Position numbers and translations under genes: made by a program. From Desulfarculus baarsii DSM 2075 (GTDB lineage Bacteria > Desulfobacterota > Desulfarculia > Desulfarculales > Desulfarculaceae): 64,000 nucleotides of DNA. Below are positions 25,854 through 33,971 of the stretch, piece after piece (within the stretch, counting starts at the first letter, position 1; each line of letters begins with the position of its first letter). The stretch covers positions 1,639,501-1,703,500 of the forward strand of contig NC_014365.1 of the NCBI RefSeq assembly GCF_000143965.1, read 5' to 3'. The notes under the pieces were generated by a model. That model saw only the letters and a list, made by a program, of their open reading frames with translations, ran no database searches and was not told the DNA's origin.

Positions 25854-27416
25854 TCAGAATTTCGTCGGCCAGTTGGCCAATCGGTGTTGGCTCAAGCCTC
25901 CCGTGCGGGAGTCCTGGCAAATGTCTAGGCACTTGACTATGAATTCCCTGGTGTCCCGGGGATCGATGACGTCGTGGATCAAATGATGGCCGGCCGCGGC
26001 GTAGGGCGTGGCGTCGTCGACCATGCTGTCGACCATGCCTTGCCATTTTTCCTTGTCGCGCTCGTCCTGGGGCAGCTTGCCGCCGAAGACCACGTTGGCG
26101 GCGATCTCCGGGGCCACGAAGCTCATCTCGGCCGTGGGCCAGGCCACCAGGAAGTCGGCCCCCGAGCCCGAGCCCATCATGTTCCAGAAGGCCATGCCGT
26201 AGGTCTTGCGCACGATGATCGAAAGCCGCGGCACACTGAGCTGGCCCAGGGCGTTCATGAAGTTCATCACCCGCGCGCCCACCCGCTTGCGCTCGGCGGC
26301 CTTGCCCACCAAAAAGCCCGGCGTGTCGTGGAAAAAGATCAGCGGCACGTTGAACGAATCGCACAGGCACAAAAAGCTGATGACCTTGTCGATGCCGTCG
26401 GTGTCCATGGCCCCGGCCCCGAACATGGGCTGGTTGGCCACCAGGCCCACCGACTTGCCGCCGATGCGGGCCAGGGCGGTGATGACGTTGCGGCCGAACA
26501 TGGGCTTCAAGGGAAAGAGGCTGCCCTCGTCGACGACGCAGTTCAGGATGCGATGCATGTCGTAGGCCCGGTTGCGGGCCTCGGGCAGGATGTCGAGAAT
26601 TTTGGCCATGCCCTGGCCCGAGCCGGCCGGCGTCTCGACCACCGGCGGCAGCTGCTCGCGGTGGGAGGGCAGGTAGCCAAGGAATTGCCGGATGACCGCG
26701 AAGCACTCGTCCTCGTTTTCGACGGTGCGGTCGGCCATGCCGGTGACCTCGGCGTGGACTTTCCAGCCGCCCAGTTCCTCGTCGGTGGTTTTTTCGCCCA
26801 GGGCGATTTCGAGGATGCGCGGGCCGGAGACGCCCATGGCCGAGCCCTTGACCTGCACGACGAAATCGGCCAGGCAAGCCATCCAGGTGGGCATGCCGTA
26901 GCATTCGCCCATCACCGCCGCCACCATGGGGCTCTGGCGCACGCGGCTCATTATCTTTAGATAAGAATCCAGATCGCCGCCGCCAAAGGAGGCCAGGCCC
27001 TGGGAGCCCATGATGTCGGGCATGCGCGCGCCGCCGGCCTCGCCCAGGTAGATCAGGGGCATGCCGTGGGCGGCCGAATGATGCTTGAGGTGGCCTTCCT
27101 TGCGCCCGGCGATGCGGCTGGAGGTGGCGGCCATGACCGTGAAGTCGTTGGCCGCGATGGCCACCCAGCGGCCGTCGATCTTGCCGAAACCGCCGATTTT
27201 GGAGTCGGCTGGCGTCTTTTGCTCCATGCCCGGCACGTCGGAGTGATTTAGCATGCCGATTTCCATGAAGCTGTCGGCGTCCAGCAGGCGCTGGATGCGC
27301 TGGCGAGCGTCGTACTTGCCCGCGTCGTATTGACGTTGCAGTTTGGCCGGCCCGCCCATGGCCAGGGCGCGCTCCCGCCGCTTTTGCAATTGCTCCAGTT
27401 CTTTTTCAAACGCCAT
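25854..27416 (-). CDS. Acyl-CoA carboxyltransferase (propionyl/methylmalonyl-CoA type beta subunit)
   Basis: 520 residues with the two crotonase-like halves of the carboxyltransferase family. Signatures: GGFGKIDGRWVAIAANDFTV, YLGEAGGARMPD, CYGMPTWMACLADFVV in the first half; NQPMFGAGAMDTDGIDK, FFHDTPGFLVG and RKTYGMAFWNMMGSG in the second. It transfers carboxyl between biotin and an acyl-CoA. No biotin carboxylase, biotin carrier or decarboxylase membrane subunit is adjacent, so partners are elsewhere; propionyl-CoA carboxylase, methylmalonyl-CoA decarboxylase and glutaconyl-CoA decarboxylase alpha types cannot be separated by eye. The flavoprotein gene follows in the same operon. Confidence 0.88.
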   Translation of the reverse strand: MAFEKELEQLQKRRERALAMGGPAKLQRQYDAGKYDARQRIQRLLDADSFMEIGMLNHSDVPGMEQKTPADSKIGGFGKIDGRWVAIAANDFTVMAATSSRIAGRKEGHLKHHSAAHGMPLIYLGEAGGARMPDIMGSQGLASFGGGDLDSYLKIMSRVRQSPMVAAVMGECYGMPTWMACLADFVVQVKGSAMGVSGPRILEIALGEKTTDEELGGWKVHAEVTGMADRTVENEDECFAVIRQFLGYLPSHREQLPPVVETPAGSGQGMAKILDILPEARNRAYDMHRILNCVVDEGSLFPLKPMFGRNVITALARIGGKSVGLVANQPMFGAGAMDTDGIDKVISFLCLCDSFNVPLIFFHDTPGFLVGKAAERKRVGARVMNFMNALGQLSVPRLSIIVRKTYGMAFWNMMGSGSGADFLVAWPTAEMSFVAPEIAANVVFGGKLPQDERDKEKWQGMVDSMVDDATPYAAAGHHLIHDVIDPRDTREFIVKCLDICQDSRTGGLSQHRLANWPTKF

Positions 27417-27682
27417 CTACTTGGTCTCCAGGAACATCACGATGCAAAAACCGGGTAAAAAATGAGAGCCAGTATGTTTCATGATGAAATATCATGCCGC
27501 CAGAGCAATATTCAACTAAAAAATAAAATTAATATAGGCAAGATGGGCGTAATGTAAAGGGGGCGTAAGGTATTTTTTGTAAAATCTAATGGCCAATTTC
27601 TCGTTGACTGGTGGAATTAGGGCGTCGTCCGGAAATGGGCGCCCTGGTCGGAGGCCGTGGGCAAAAGCTCCCCGCGGCCCAC
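27417..27682. promoter_or_regulatory. AT-rich divergent region with a 17-bp palindrome
   Basis: The region between the carboxyltransferase (minus) and parA (plus) is markedly AT-rich at 27440-27600. CATGAT-N5-ATCATG (27480-27496) is a perfect 6+6 palindrome about 65 bases before the carboxyltransferase start, where an operator could sit; a minus-strand TTGAAT with ATATTT 17 bases on brackets it. No gene is seen. Confidence 0.4.
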
Positions 27683-27711
27683 TTGACCGCCGGGTCGGCT
27701 CCTGTTATTTT
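27683..27711 (+). promoter_or_regulatory. Promoter of the parA-RHH pair
   Basis: TTGACC (27683-27688), 17-base spacer, TATTTT (27706-27711), 22 bases before ATG 27734. Confidence 0.55.
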
Positions 27712-27733
27712 CGCAACGGACGCGGGAGGAGCT

Positions 27734-28402
27734 ATGCCAAAAATCATCGCGGTGGCCAACCTCAAGGGCGGCGTGGGCAAAACCACCATCGCCCTGAACC
27801 TGGCCTCGGCCCTGGCTGGCCGACGCAAGGCCAAGGTGGGGGTCATCGACCTGGACCTGCAAAAATCGGCCATGCGCTGGGCGCGCCAGGGCCAGGGTCA
27901 GGCCTTGGGCTTTCCGGTGGCCTTTCTGGGGGCCGGGGCCGGGGCCATCAAGTTCAAAAACACCCTGGATCAAGCCATCGCCCAATCCAAGACCGACATT
28001 TTGATCCTCGACACGCCGCCCCAACTGGCCGACCCGACCATGCTGGCCGCCCTGACCGCCGATTTCGTGCTGACGCCGGTGGGGGCCTCGCCCCTGGATC
28101 TGTGGGCCGCCGGCGAGGCCGTGGCCCTCGTCGACGAGGCCCGCCAGGAGCGTGGCGACAAGCTGCCGTTGCTGGCCCTGGTCCCCTCCAAGCTCAAGGC
28201 CGGCACGGTCCTGGCCCGCGAGTTGCCGGCCCGTCTGGCCGAGATGGGCCCGGTCGCCCCGATCATCCACGACCGGGTGGCCATCATCGAATCGGCCGTG
28301 CTGGGCCAGACGGTCACGTCCTACGCGCCGGGCAGCCCGGCCCACCTGGAGTTCGAGGAACTGGGCCGCTATGTCCTGCAAAGATTGAAGGAGGCCGATT
28401 GA
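27734..28402 (+). CDS. ParA-family ATPase
   Basis: 222 residues, start ATG 27734 after GGGAGGAG. Deviant Walker A KGGVGKTT at residues 11-18, DLDLQKSAMRWA (Walker A' region) and LILDTPPQLADP (Walker B). It is shorter than chromosomal Soj/ParA and lacks an N-terminal HTH, as in plasmid type Ib ParA, MinD-like or cargo-positioning ParA proteins. The next gene overlaps by one base (TGATG) and encodes a ribbon-helix-helix-like protein, giving a complete two-gene partition-like unit. No plasmid genes surround it. Confidence 0.9.
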   Translation: MPKIIAVANLKGGVGKTTIALNLASALAGRRKAKVGVIDLDLQKSAMRWARQGQGQALGFPVAFLGAGAGAIKFKNTLDQAIAQSKTDILILDTPPQLADPTMLAALTADFVLTPVGASPLDLWAAGEAVALVDEARQERGDKLPLLALVPSKLKAGTVLARELPARLAEMGPVAPIIHDRVAIIESAVLGQTVTSYAPGSPAHLEFEELGRYVLQRLKEAD

Positions 28403-28665
28403 TGGCCAAGCGCGCCAGGCTCAGCCAACTGAAAAAAGACCTGGATCAGGCCAGGCCGACGCCGCCGGGCGGCCTTTCGCCGGCCGCCCCGGCCATCCGC
28501 AAGACCGACAAGAGCACCACCCCCGGCGGCCTGTTGCGCCGGACGATCTACGTCACCGAGGCCGAATGGGCCGCCCTGCTGGAGCGCTCCTACACCAGCG
28601 GCCAGAGCGTCTCGGAGATCATCCGCCAGGCCGTGCGCCAGCGTTTGGGCCTCGATCAAGAATAG
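28402..28665 (+). CDS. Ribbon-helix-helix-like partner of the ParA protein
   Basis: 87 residues. The N-terminal half is basic and Pro-rich (KRARLSQLKKDLDQ, then a flexible linker). The C-terminal ~40 residues fit a ribbon-helix-helix fold: a short strand RTIYVTEAEW, then helices ALLERSYTSG and SEIIRQAVRQRL. This matches the layout of small centromere-binding partners of type Ib ParA proteins (ParG-like: flexible N-terminus that stimulates the ATPase, RHH at the C-terminus). Translation is coupled to parA. The last 10 bases overlap the convergent dehydrogenase gene. Confidence 0.75.
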   Translation: MAKRARLSQLKKDLDQARPTPPGGLSPAAPAIRKTDKSTTPGGLLRRTIYVTEAEWAALLERSYTSGQSVSEIIRQAVRQRLGLDQE

Positions 28666-29636
28666 TCGATGAGCACCTTGCCCGCGCCACCCCGCCGGGC
28701 GGCCTCAATGGCCAGGGGCAGCTCGTCGAAGGCCATCACCCGCTCGATCAGAGGCTCCACAGCCAAACGGCCGGCCGCCAGATGGGCCAGGGCCAAAGCC
28801 ATGTCGCCGCAGCGCGAGCCGATTATCTGAATTTCATCGACCACCACCCGGGCCAGGTTGATCGTCGAAGGCAGGCGCGAGGTTGTCTTGGCCACCACCA
28901 CGCCCTCGGGCCGGACCAGCTCCAGGGCGGCGTTTATGCCCTCGGGCCGGCCGGTGGCCTCCACCACCACGTCGAAGGCGCCCAGCTTGGCGGCCAACTC
29001 CGGCCAAGACGCTTCGGCCGGCGTCAGCTCGACGGCCACGCCCTGGGCGGCGGCCTTGGCCAGGTTCGCGGCGTGGCGGCCGATGAGCAAAAGCCCCGGG
29101 CACCACTGGCGCAGGGCCAGGGCCGAAAGCAGCCCCAGCTTGCCGTCGCCCAGCACGCACAGGCGGTGGCGGGCCTTCAGATGCAGTTGCTGGCTGGGCT
29201 CCAGGGCCGCGGCCAGGGGTTCGGCGAAAACGGCCTGGCGGTCGGGCAGCTTGTCGGGGACGCGGTGCAGGTTGGCGATGGGCGCCAGCAGCCGCTCGGC
29301 GAAGGCGCCGTCCCAGCCCTTGATGCCGATGGCCCGGCGGGTGGGGCAGTGGCGGGCGTCGCCGGCCAGGCAGTTCGCGCAGCCGCCGCAGCCGATGTTG
29401 ATCTCGGCCACCACCCGTTTGCCTTCCCACTGGGGCGCGTCGGGAGCGCGTTCGACCACGGCCACGAACTCGTGGCCGGCCACGCCGGCAAAAGCGTAGT
29501 AGCCCGAAAGCAGCTCCACGTCGGTGTTGCAGACGCCGGCCAGCATTGGCCGCAAGAGGGCCTGGCCGGGGCCGGGCGTGGGCGGGGCGATCTGGGCGCG
29601 CTCGATGCGGCCGTCTTGAAAGCGCCAGGCAAGCAT
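28656..29636 (-). CDS. Zinc-dependent alcohol dehydrogenase (MDR superfamily)
   Basis: 326 residues from ATG 29636, chosen because GTGGAG lies about nine bases upstream (ATG 29642 and GTG 29651 are alternatives). Catalytic zinc ligands C36, H55 and E56 (VAGHEF); structural zinc lobe C83, C86, C89, C97. The nucleotide-binding domain shows VLGDGKLGLLSALALR. Related enzymes oxidise secondary alcohols, polyols or sugars with NAD(P). Single gene with no pathway neighbours that fix the substrate. Confidence 0.88.
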   Translation of the reverse strand: MLAWRFQDGRIERAQIAPPTPGPGQALLRPMLAGVCNTDVELLSGYYAFAGVAGHEFVAVVERAPDAPQWEGKRVVAEINIGCGGCANCLAGDARHCPTRRAIGIKGWDGAFAERLLAPIANLHRVPDKLPDRQAVFAEPLAAALEPSQQLHLKARHRLCVLGDGKLGLLSALALRQWCPGLLLIGRHAANLAKAAAQGVAVELTPAEASWPELAAKLGAFDVVVEATGRPEGINAALELVRPEGVVVAKTTSRLPSTINLARVVVDEIQIIGSRCGDMALALAHLAAGRLAVEPLIERVMAFDELPLAIEAARRGGAGKVLIDYS

Positions 29637-29708
29637 GGACATTGGCTCCACTTTGATATTATGCTGTCAAGCCAAGATATTACGCCGGCCAAGCGCGGAA
29701 GGGAAGCC

Positions 29709-30335
29709 ATGAAATATCTAGACATCACCTTGCCCCTGCGGCCGGGGATGATCGCCTTTCCCGGCGACCCGGTCTTTGCCATGGAGCCGGTCAGTTCGCT
29801 GGCGGCCGGCGACGCCTGCAATCTGGCCCGCCTGACCATGGCCAGCCACAGCGGCACCCACGTCGACCCGCCGGCCCATTATCTGCCAGGCGCCCCCACC
29901 GTCGAGGCGCTGGAGTTGGAGCGCCTGATCGGCCCGGCCACGGTGCTGGACCTGCGCGGCGGGCGGCGCATCGATCGCGCGAGCCTGCAACGGGCCGGCT
30001 TTACGGGGCAAAAACGCGTGCTGCTCAAGACCGACAACGGCCCGCTGTTGGACGCCGGCGTCTTTCGCGACGACTACGCCTGCCTGGAGCTGGACGGCGC
30101 GCGTTTTTTGGTCGAGGCCGGCGTGTGGTTGGTGGGCGTGGATTATCTGAGCGTGGAGGATCACGCCGACGGCGGCTCGCCGGTGCACAAGCTGCTGCTG
30201 GCGGCCGGGGTGATCATCGTCGAGTGCCTGCGCCTGGGCCAGGCCCCGGCCGGCGACTACGAGTTGCTCTGCCTGCCGCTTTTGATCACTGGCGCAGACG
30301 GCGCGCCGGCGCGGGTGGTTTTGCGCCGGCCCTAG
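29709..30335 (+). CDS. Cyclase-family metal-dependent hydrolase (kynurenine formamidase-like)
   Basis: 208 residues. The defining motif SHSGTHVDPPAHYL gives H47, H51, D53 and H57, the metal-binding HxGTHxDxPxH signature of KynB-like amidohydrolases and isatin hydrolases. The C-terminal half contains LVGVDYLSVE and HKLLLAAGVIIVE, standard for the fold. Start ATG 29709 follows GGGAAG. No tryptophan catabolism genes are nearby, so kynurenine formamidase activity should not be assumed. The last 50 bases overlap the convergent lnt gene. Confidence 0.88.
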   Translation: MKYLDITLPLRPGMIAFPGDPVFAMEPVSSLAAGDACNLARLTMASHSGTHVDPPAHYLPGAPTVEALELERLIGPATVLDLRGGRRIDRASLQRAGFTGQKRVLLKTDNGPLLDAGVFRDDYACLELDGARFLVEAGVWLVGVDYLSVEDHADGGSPVHKLLLAAGVIIVECLRLGQAPAGDYELLCLPLLITGADGAPARVVLRRP

Positions 30336-31851
30336 CGGCCAGGAAAGTCAGCGCGGCCAAGGCCAGGCTCAGGCCGATGGTCGGCCAGGGCCAGTGGCGG
30401 TCATAGAGGGTGCGCGTGTTCATCAGCGGGGCCACGGCGTAAAGGCTGGGGCCGTCGGTGAGCCGGGCCGCGCCGTCGGGGCCGATCAGGCCGCTGGGGC
30501 CACGGTTGGCCGCGCGCAGGCAAGCGCGGCGATTTTCCACGGCCCGCAGGCGCAGTTGCTCCACGGCTTGACGCGGGGCGGCTTGGTCGTCGAACCAGGC
30601 CTCGTTGGCCACGTTCAGCAGCAGGTCGGCCCCGGCCATGGTCTGGCGCCGGGCCAGGCCGGCAAAGGCGCTTTCAAAGCAGATCAGCGCGCCGATCTTG
30701 GCCGGGCCCAGGTCCAGGGGCGCGATGCTCTGGCCGGGCCAAAGATCCTGGCCACCGGCCAAGGGCGGCAGCCATTGGCGTGGCCAACCAGGGGGCGCGA
30801 ACTCGCCGTAAGGGGCCAGCTTGGTTTTGTCGTAGTGGGCCACGGCCGCGCCGTCGGGGTTGAGCAGCCAGAGGCGGTTGGTGGGCTTTAGCCCTTGGTC
30901 GGTCTCCACCGCGCCCCGCGCGCCCAGGGCCAGGTAGGTCTTCAGCTCCATGGCCAGATAGCGGACAGCCAGGCCGCCGGAGACGGTCTGGAACAGATAA
31001 TAAGGCGCGGCGGTTTCGGGCCAGGCCACCAGCAGCGGCCGTTGGGGGCGCTGATCCACGGCGGCGCGGGTCAACTGCTCCAGGCGGGCCACCACGGCCC
31101 TGGCGGCGGATTTGTCGCGCAACTGGGCCAGGTCGAAGTCGCCCTGCACCGCGCAAACGGCCAGCTTGGGCGCGGCCGCGGCCATGCCGTGGATGACGGC
31201 CCGTCGCTCCTGGCCCCACAGCCACGGCGCGATCAGGCACATGGCGGCCAGGGTCAGGCAGATGAAACGGCTGAAAAAAACGCGCCTGGGCCACAACGCC
31301 GCCCAGAACAGGGCGTTGACGCCGGCGGCCAGGGTCGAAAGCCCCATCACGCCCCAAAGCTCGGCCGATTGCAGCAGAAAGGGCTCGGCGGCCAGGGCCT
31401 GACCCAGGGGCAGCCACGGCAGGCGCAGGCCCACCAAGGCCCGGGCTTGCTCCATGGCCACCCAGGCCAGCGGCGCGGCGGCCAGGGTTAAGGCCGGCCA
31501 ACGGCGCGGCAGGCGCAAGGCCACGGCGAAGGCCGCGGTGAACAGGCCCTGATAAACATAGCCCAGCGTGGCCATGGCCCAGGTCAACGGCCAACTCAGG
31601 CCGCCGTGGGCGGCGATCACCCCGGGCAGCCAGGCAAAGACCACCGCCGCCTGGGCCACGCCCCAGGCCAGGCCGCAAAGCGCCGCTTTCCACCAGCTCA
31701 GCAACCGCGCGGCCCAAAGCAGCGGCCCCAGGCAGACCAGGGCCAACGGCCACAGATCGTGGGGCGGCAGGGCCAGGCCGCCGGCCGCGCCGCCCACGGC
31801 GCAAAGCAGGGCCAGTGGCAAAACCGAGGCGGTGGCGCGATCTTGGTTCAT
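30286..31851 (-). CDS. lnt: Apolipoprotein N-acyltransferase
   Basis: 521 residues. About eight N-terminal hydrophobic segments (to ~205) precede a periplasmic nitrilase-like domain. The triad is recognisable: Glu in AWPETAAP, Lys in KTKLAPYGEF, Cys in ICFESAFAGL. Lnt adds the third acyl chain to bacterial lipoproteins at the inner membrane. It lies nine bases after an Slp-type lipoprotein gene and probably shares its transcript. The 3' end overlaps the cyclase gene by 50 bases, an unusually deep convergent overlap. Confidence 0.94.
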   Translation of the reverse strand: MNQDRATASVLPLALLCAVGGAAGGLALPPHDLWPLALVCLGPLLWAARLLSWWKAALCGLAWGVAQAAVVFAWLPGVIAAHGGLSWPLTWAMATLGYVYQGLFTAAFAVALRLPRRWPALTLAAAPLAWVAMEQARALVGLRLPWLPLGQALAAEPFLLQSAELWGVMGLSTLAAGVNALFWAALWPRRVFFSRFICLTLAAMCLIAPWLWGQERRAVIHGMAAAAPKLAVCAVQGDFDLAQLRDKSAARAVVARLEQLTRAAVDQRPQRPLLVAWPETAAPYYLFQTVSGGLAVRYLAMELKTYLALGARGAVETDQGLKPTNRLWLLNPDGAAVAHYDKTKLAPYGEFAPPGWPRQWLPPLAGGQDLWPGQSIAPLDLGPAKIGALICFESAFAGLARRQTMAGADLLLNVANEAWFDDQAAPRQAVEQLRLRAVENRRACLRAANRGPSGLIGPDGAARLTDGPSLYAVAPLMNTRTLYDRHWPWPTIGLSLALAALTFLAARAGAKPPAPARRLRQ

Positions 31852-31860
31852 GCGGGCAAA

Positions 31861-32400
31861 TTACCACCACATGTAGGGCGACCAATACCAATACATGGCC
31901 GGCGGGCCGGGGTAGAGCGGCGGCATGGGGTCGTCGAAACGCACGTTCACCGGCCGCTTGGGCCACAGGTGGACGACCTTGCCGCGCAACAGGGCGTAGG
32001 TGTATTTGATCTCGCCCAGGGGCAGTTCCTCCACGCCGACCACCTGGCCGGCCACGCTGACCTCGCGGCCGGCCGCGTAGATGGCCGGGTCCAAAAACTG
32101 GGGCAGCGAGACGATGAAGCGGCCGTGGCTTTTGTCCACGTCCTGTGGCTGGCCGTTTTGGTCCAGGGGCAGTTGCACCACCTCGACCACCGTGCCCTGG
32201 GGCTTGTTGATGGTTTTGATCACCCGGCCGCCCCAGAGGACCGTTTTACCCTTGAAGGCGTCGGGTTGGGCCAGGACTTGATCCAGGCTCAGGTCGGGGC
32301 TGAGTTCGGCCTGGATTTGCTGGGGCAGGAAGGTCGGGCCGCAGGCGCTGAGGCCCAGCGCGGCCAGGAGCAGAAGCGTCGTCGTGAAGATGCGGGGCAT
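31861..32400 (-). CDS. Slp-family outer membrane lipoprotein
   Basis: 179 residues. ATG 32400 is preceded by GGAGGAC at good spacing. Signal peptide with lipobox GLSAC (Cys20). The mature part follows the Slp pattern: FKGKTVLWGGRVI, then GRFIVSLP, and a GREVSVAGQVVG segment, an OB-like beta fold. The C-terminus is rich in Tyr, Trp and Pro (ending YWSPYMWW). Slp proteins are outer membrane lipoproteins linked to starvation or acid responses in enterics; here the role is unknown. Operon with lnt. A TTGCCA and TAGCCT pair 17 bases apart lies upstream on the minus strand. Confidence 0.85.
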   Translation of the reverse strand: MPRIFTTTLLLLAALGLSACGPTFLPQQIQAELSPDLSLDQVLAQPDAFKGKTVLWGGRVIKTINKPQGTVVEVVQLPLDQNGQPQDVDKSHGRFIVSLPQFLDPAIYAAGREVSVAGQVVGVEELPLGEIKYTYALLRGKVVHLWPKRPVNVRFDDPMPPLYPGPPAMYWYWSPYMWW

Positions 32401-32487
32401 GACAGTCCTCCGACCGCGTGAATGAATTGTCATGTCGGTAGGCTACATCATTGGCCCGTGCTTGGCAACAGCCTTGATCGACCGCCT

Positions 32488-33753
32488 TCACGCCGCCATC
32501 GGGGCTGGTTTTTTCGCCCACAGCACCAGCCCCGCCGCCACCACGTCGAGGACGATGAAGATGACGAAGGCCCAGTCATAAGAGCCGGTGTATTCGAAAA
32601 CATGGCCCATGATGATCGAACCCACGCCCTCCAGGGCCAGAAACAGGGCCATGAAGCGAAAGACCCGGGCAAAAGCCAGCCGGCCATAAAGATAGCGCGC
32701 CACGATGGGGAAGGTGGACATGATCCCGCCCATGGCGAAGCCGAAAACCAGCACGAAGGCCAGGCTGATGGCCATGCCGCCGGGGACCAGCCCCAGGGCC
32801 AGGCCGACGACGTTGCAGATGTTGAGGCAGGCCACGACCTTCAGCGTGTCCAGGCGGTCGCAGATCATGCCCCAGAGGTATTTGCCGGCCGTGCCGGCCA
32901 GGGCCGTGGCCGACATCAAGAGCATGGCCGTGTGGTTGTCAAAGCCCACGTCACGCATGCGCGGGCCAAGCTGGAACATCACCCCCACCACGCCCATGGT
33001 CGAAAAGGCGTAGGACACGCCGACCTTCCAGAAAGACGGCTCGCGCATGATGCGCGCCGGCGTCCAGGCCATGGCCGCGGCCAGGGATTCGCCCGGCGGC
33101 GGCGGCGTGGCCGCCACGTCGCTGGCCAGTTGCTCGGGCGGCTGGCCGTCGACGTATTGGCCCACCGCTTCCGGGCTGTCGCGCACCAGCAGCCAGTTGA
33201 GCGGCGCGCCCAGCAGGATGAACAAACCCACCGCCAGGAATGTCGTGGGCAGGTCGCTGCGCTCCAGAATGACCATGGCCGCATAGGGCAGCACCGCCCC
33301 GGACAGCGAGATGCCCGCCGCGGCCAGGCCCATGGCCGAGCCCAGCCGTGGGCCGAACCAATTGGACACCGCCGTGTTGGCCACGATGCCGTTCATGGCC
33401 CCGTTGCCCCAGACCAGCACGACGAACAGGCCATAAAACAACAGCAGCCCGTCTACCTGACCCAGCATGATGAAGGCCGCCGCCGACACGATGGGCCCGA
33501 TGGCCATCAGGCGGCGCGGGCCCACCACGCCCACGAAGGTGCCGTAGACCACCTGGGAGATCAGGCCCAGGCCAAAGCCCAGCATCGGCGCATAGTTGAG
33601 CTCGGCCCGGCTCCAGCCGTGGGTCTGGCACAGGGGCAACATCAGGGCGTTGAAGATGTAAAACGCCGAGCCGGTGGCCATGAAGTTGGACGTAAAGGCC
33701 GCCGCCACCACCCGCCAGCCCCAAAACGGCGTGGCGCTTTCGATTTTCCGCAT
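32488..33753 (-). CDS. MFS transporter, OFA (oxalate/formate antiporter)-like
   Basis: 421 residues with about 12 hydrophobic helices, typical of major facilitator transporters. The N-terminus (TPFWGWRVVAAAFTSNFM, then GWSRAELNYAPMLGFGLG) matches the oxalate/formate/monocarboxylate group, with an A-loop GPRRLMAIGP between helices 2 and 3 and a central charged loop (~200-230). The substrate is probably an organic anion, not determinable here. ATG 33753 has only a weak ribosome site. The 16-bp palindrome upstream (33832-33847) probably controls it. Confidence 0.88.
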   Translation of the reverse strand: MRKIESATPFWGWRVVAAAFTSNFMATGSAFYIFNALMLPLCQTHGWSRAELNYAPMLGFGLGLISQVVYGTFVGVVGPRRLMAIGPIVSAAAFIMLGQVDGLLLFYGLFVVLVWGNGAMNGIVANTAVSNWFGPRLGSAMGLAAAGISLSGAVLPYAAMVILERSDLPTTFLAVGLFILLGAPLNWLLVRDSPEAVGQYVDGQPPEQLASDVAATPPPPGESLAAAMAWTPARIMREPSFWKVGVSYAFSTMGVVGVMFQLGPRMRDVGFDNHTAMLLMSATALAGTAGKYLWGMICDRLDTLKVVACLNICNVVGLALGLVPGGMAISLAFVLVFGFAMGGIMSTFPIVARYLYGRLAFARVFRFMALFLALEGVGSIIMGHVFEYTGSYDWAFVIFIVLDVVAAGLVLWAKKPAPMAA

Positions 33754-33796
33754 GGGCCGACTCGCTGTTTGCTTACACGTTTGAATGGCTTGTTTG

Positions 33797-33825
33797 AGTG
33801 TGGCAGGCGGCGCGGGCCCAGTCAA
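33797..33825 (-). promoter_or_regulatory. Possible minus-strand promoter of the MFS gene
   Basis: Read on the minus strand: TTGACT (33820-33825), 17-base spacer, CACACT (33797-33802). The -10 is weak. The palindromic operator lies immediately upstream. Confidence 0.3.
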
Positions 33826-33831
33826 CATTGA

Positions 33832-33847
33832 ACGAACGATCGTTCGT
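33832..33847. promoter_or_regulatory. Perfect 16-bp palindrome, TetR-type operator candidate
   Basis: ACGAACGATCGTTCGT is fully self-complementary and lies between the divergent MFS and beta-barrel genes. Uninterrupted palindromes of this size and flavour are typical operators of TetR-family repressors. No TetR gene is in the window, so the regulator must be encoded elsewhere. Confidence 0.6.
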
Positions 33848-33971
33848 AATATCTCAAGGCCACTTTCGCCGGAAGCGGTTTTGCGTCTTGGCCGCCGAAA
33901 CGGATCAGTGCTATTATCGCCGCCAAGCCTGCCCCGCCAAGCAAACGCGATCACCCGGAGTGTGTCGAAAG

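Noticed and set aside
23386-25986. 866-codon plus-strand frame across citrate synthase and the flavoprotein gene
   Set aside because: It is out of frame with gltA and antisense to the flavoprotein gene, and it crosses two strong terminators. Not a gene.
24682-26904. Apparent 740-residue fusion ending in the nitronate monooxygenase
   Set aside because: The N-terminal part is an out-of-frame reading of the carboxyltransferase gene. A good ribosome site and ATG at 25836 mark the true start, so there is no fusion.
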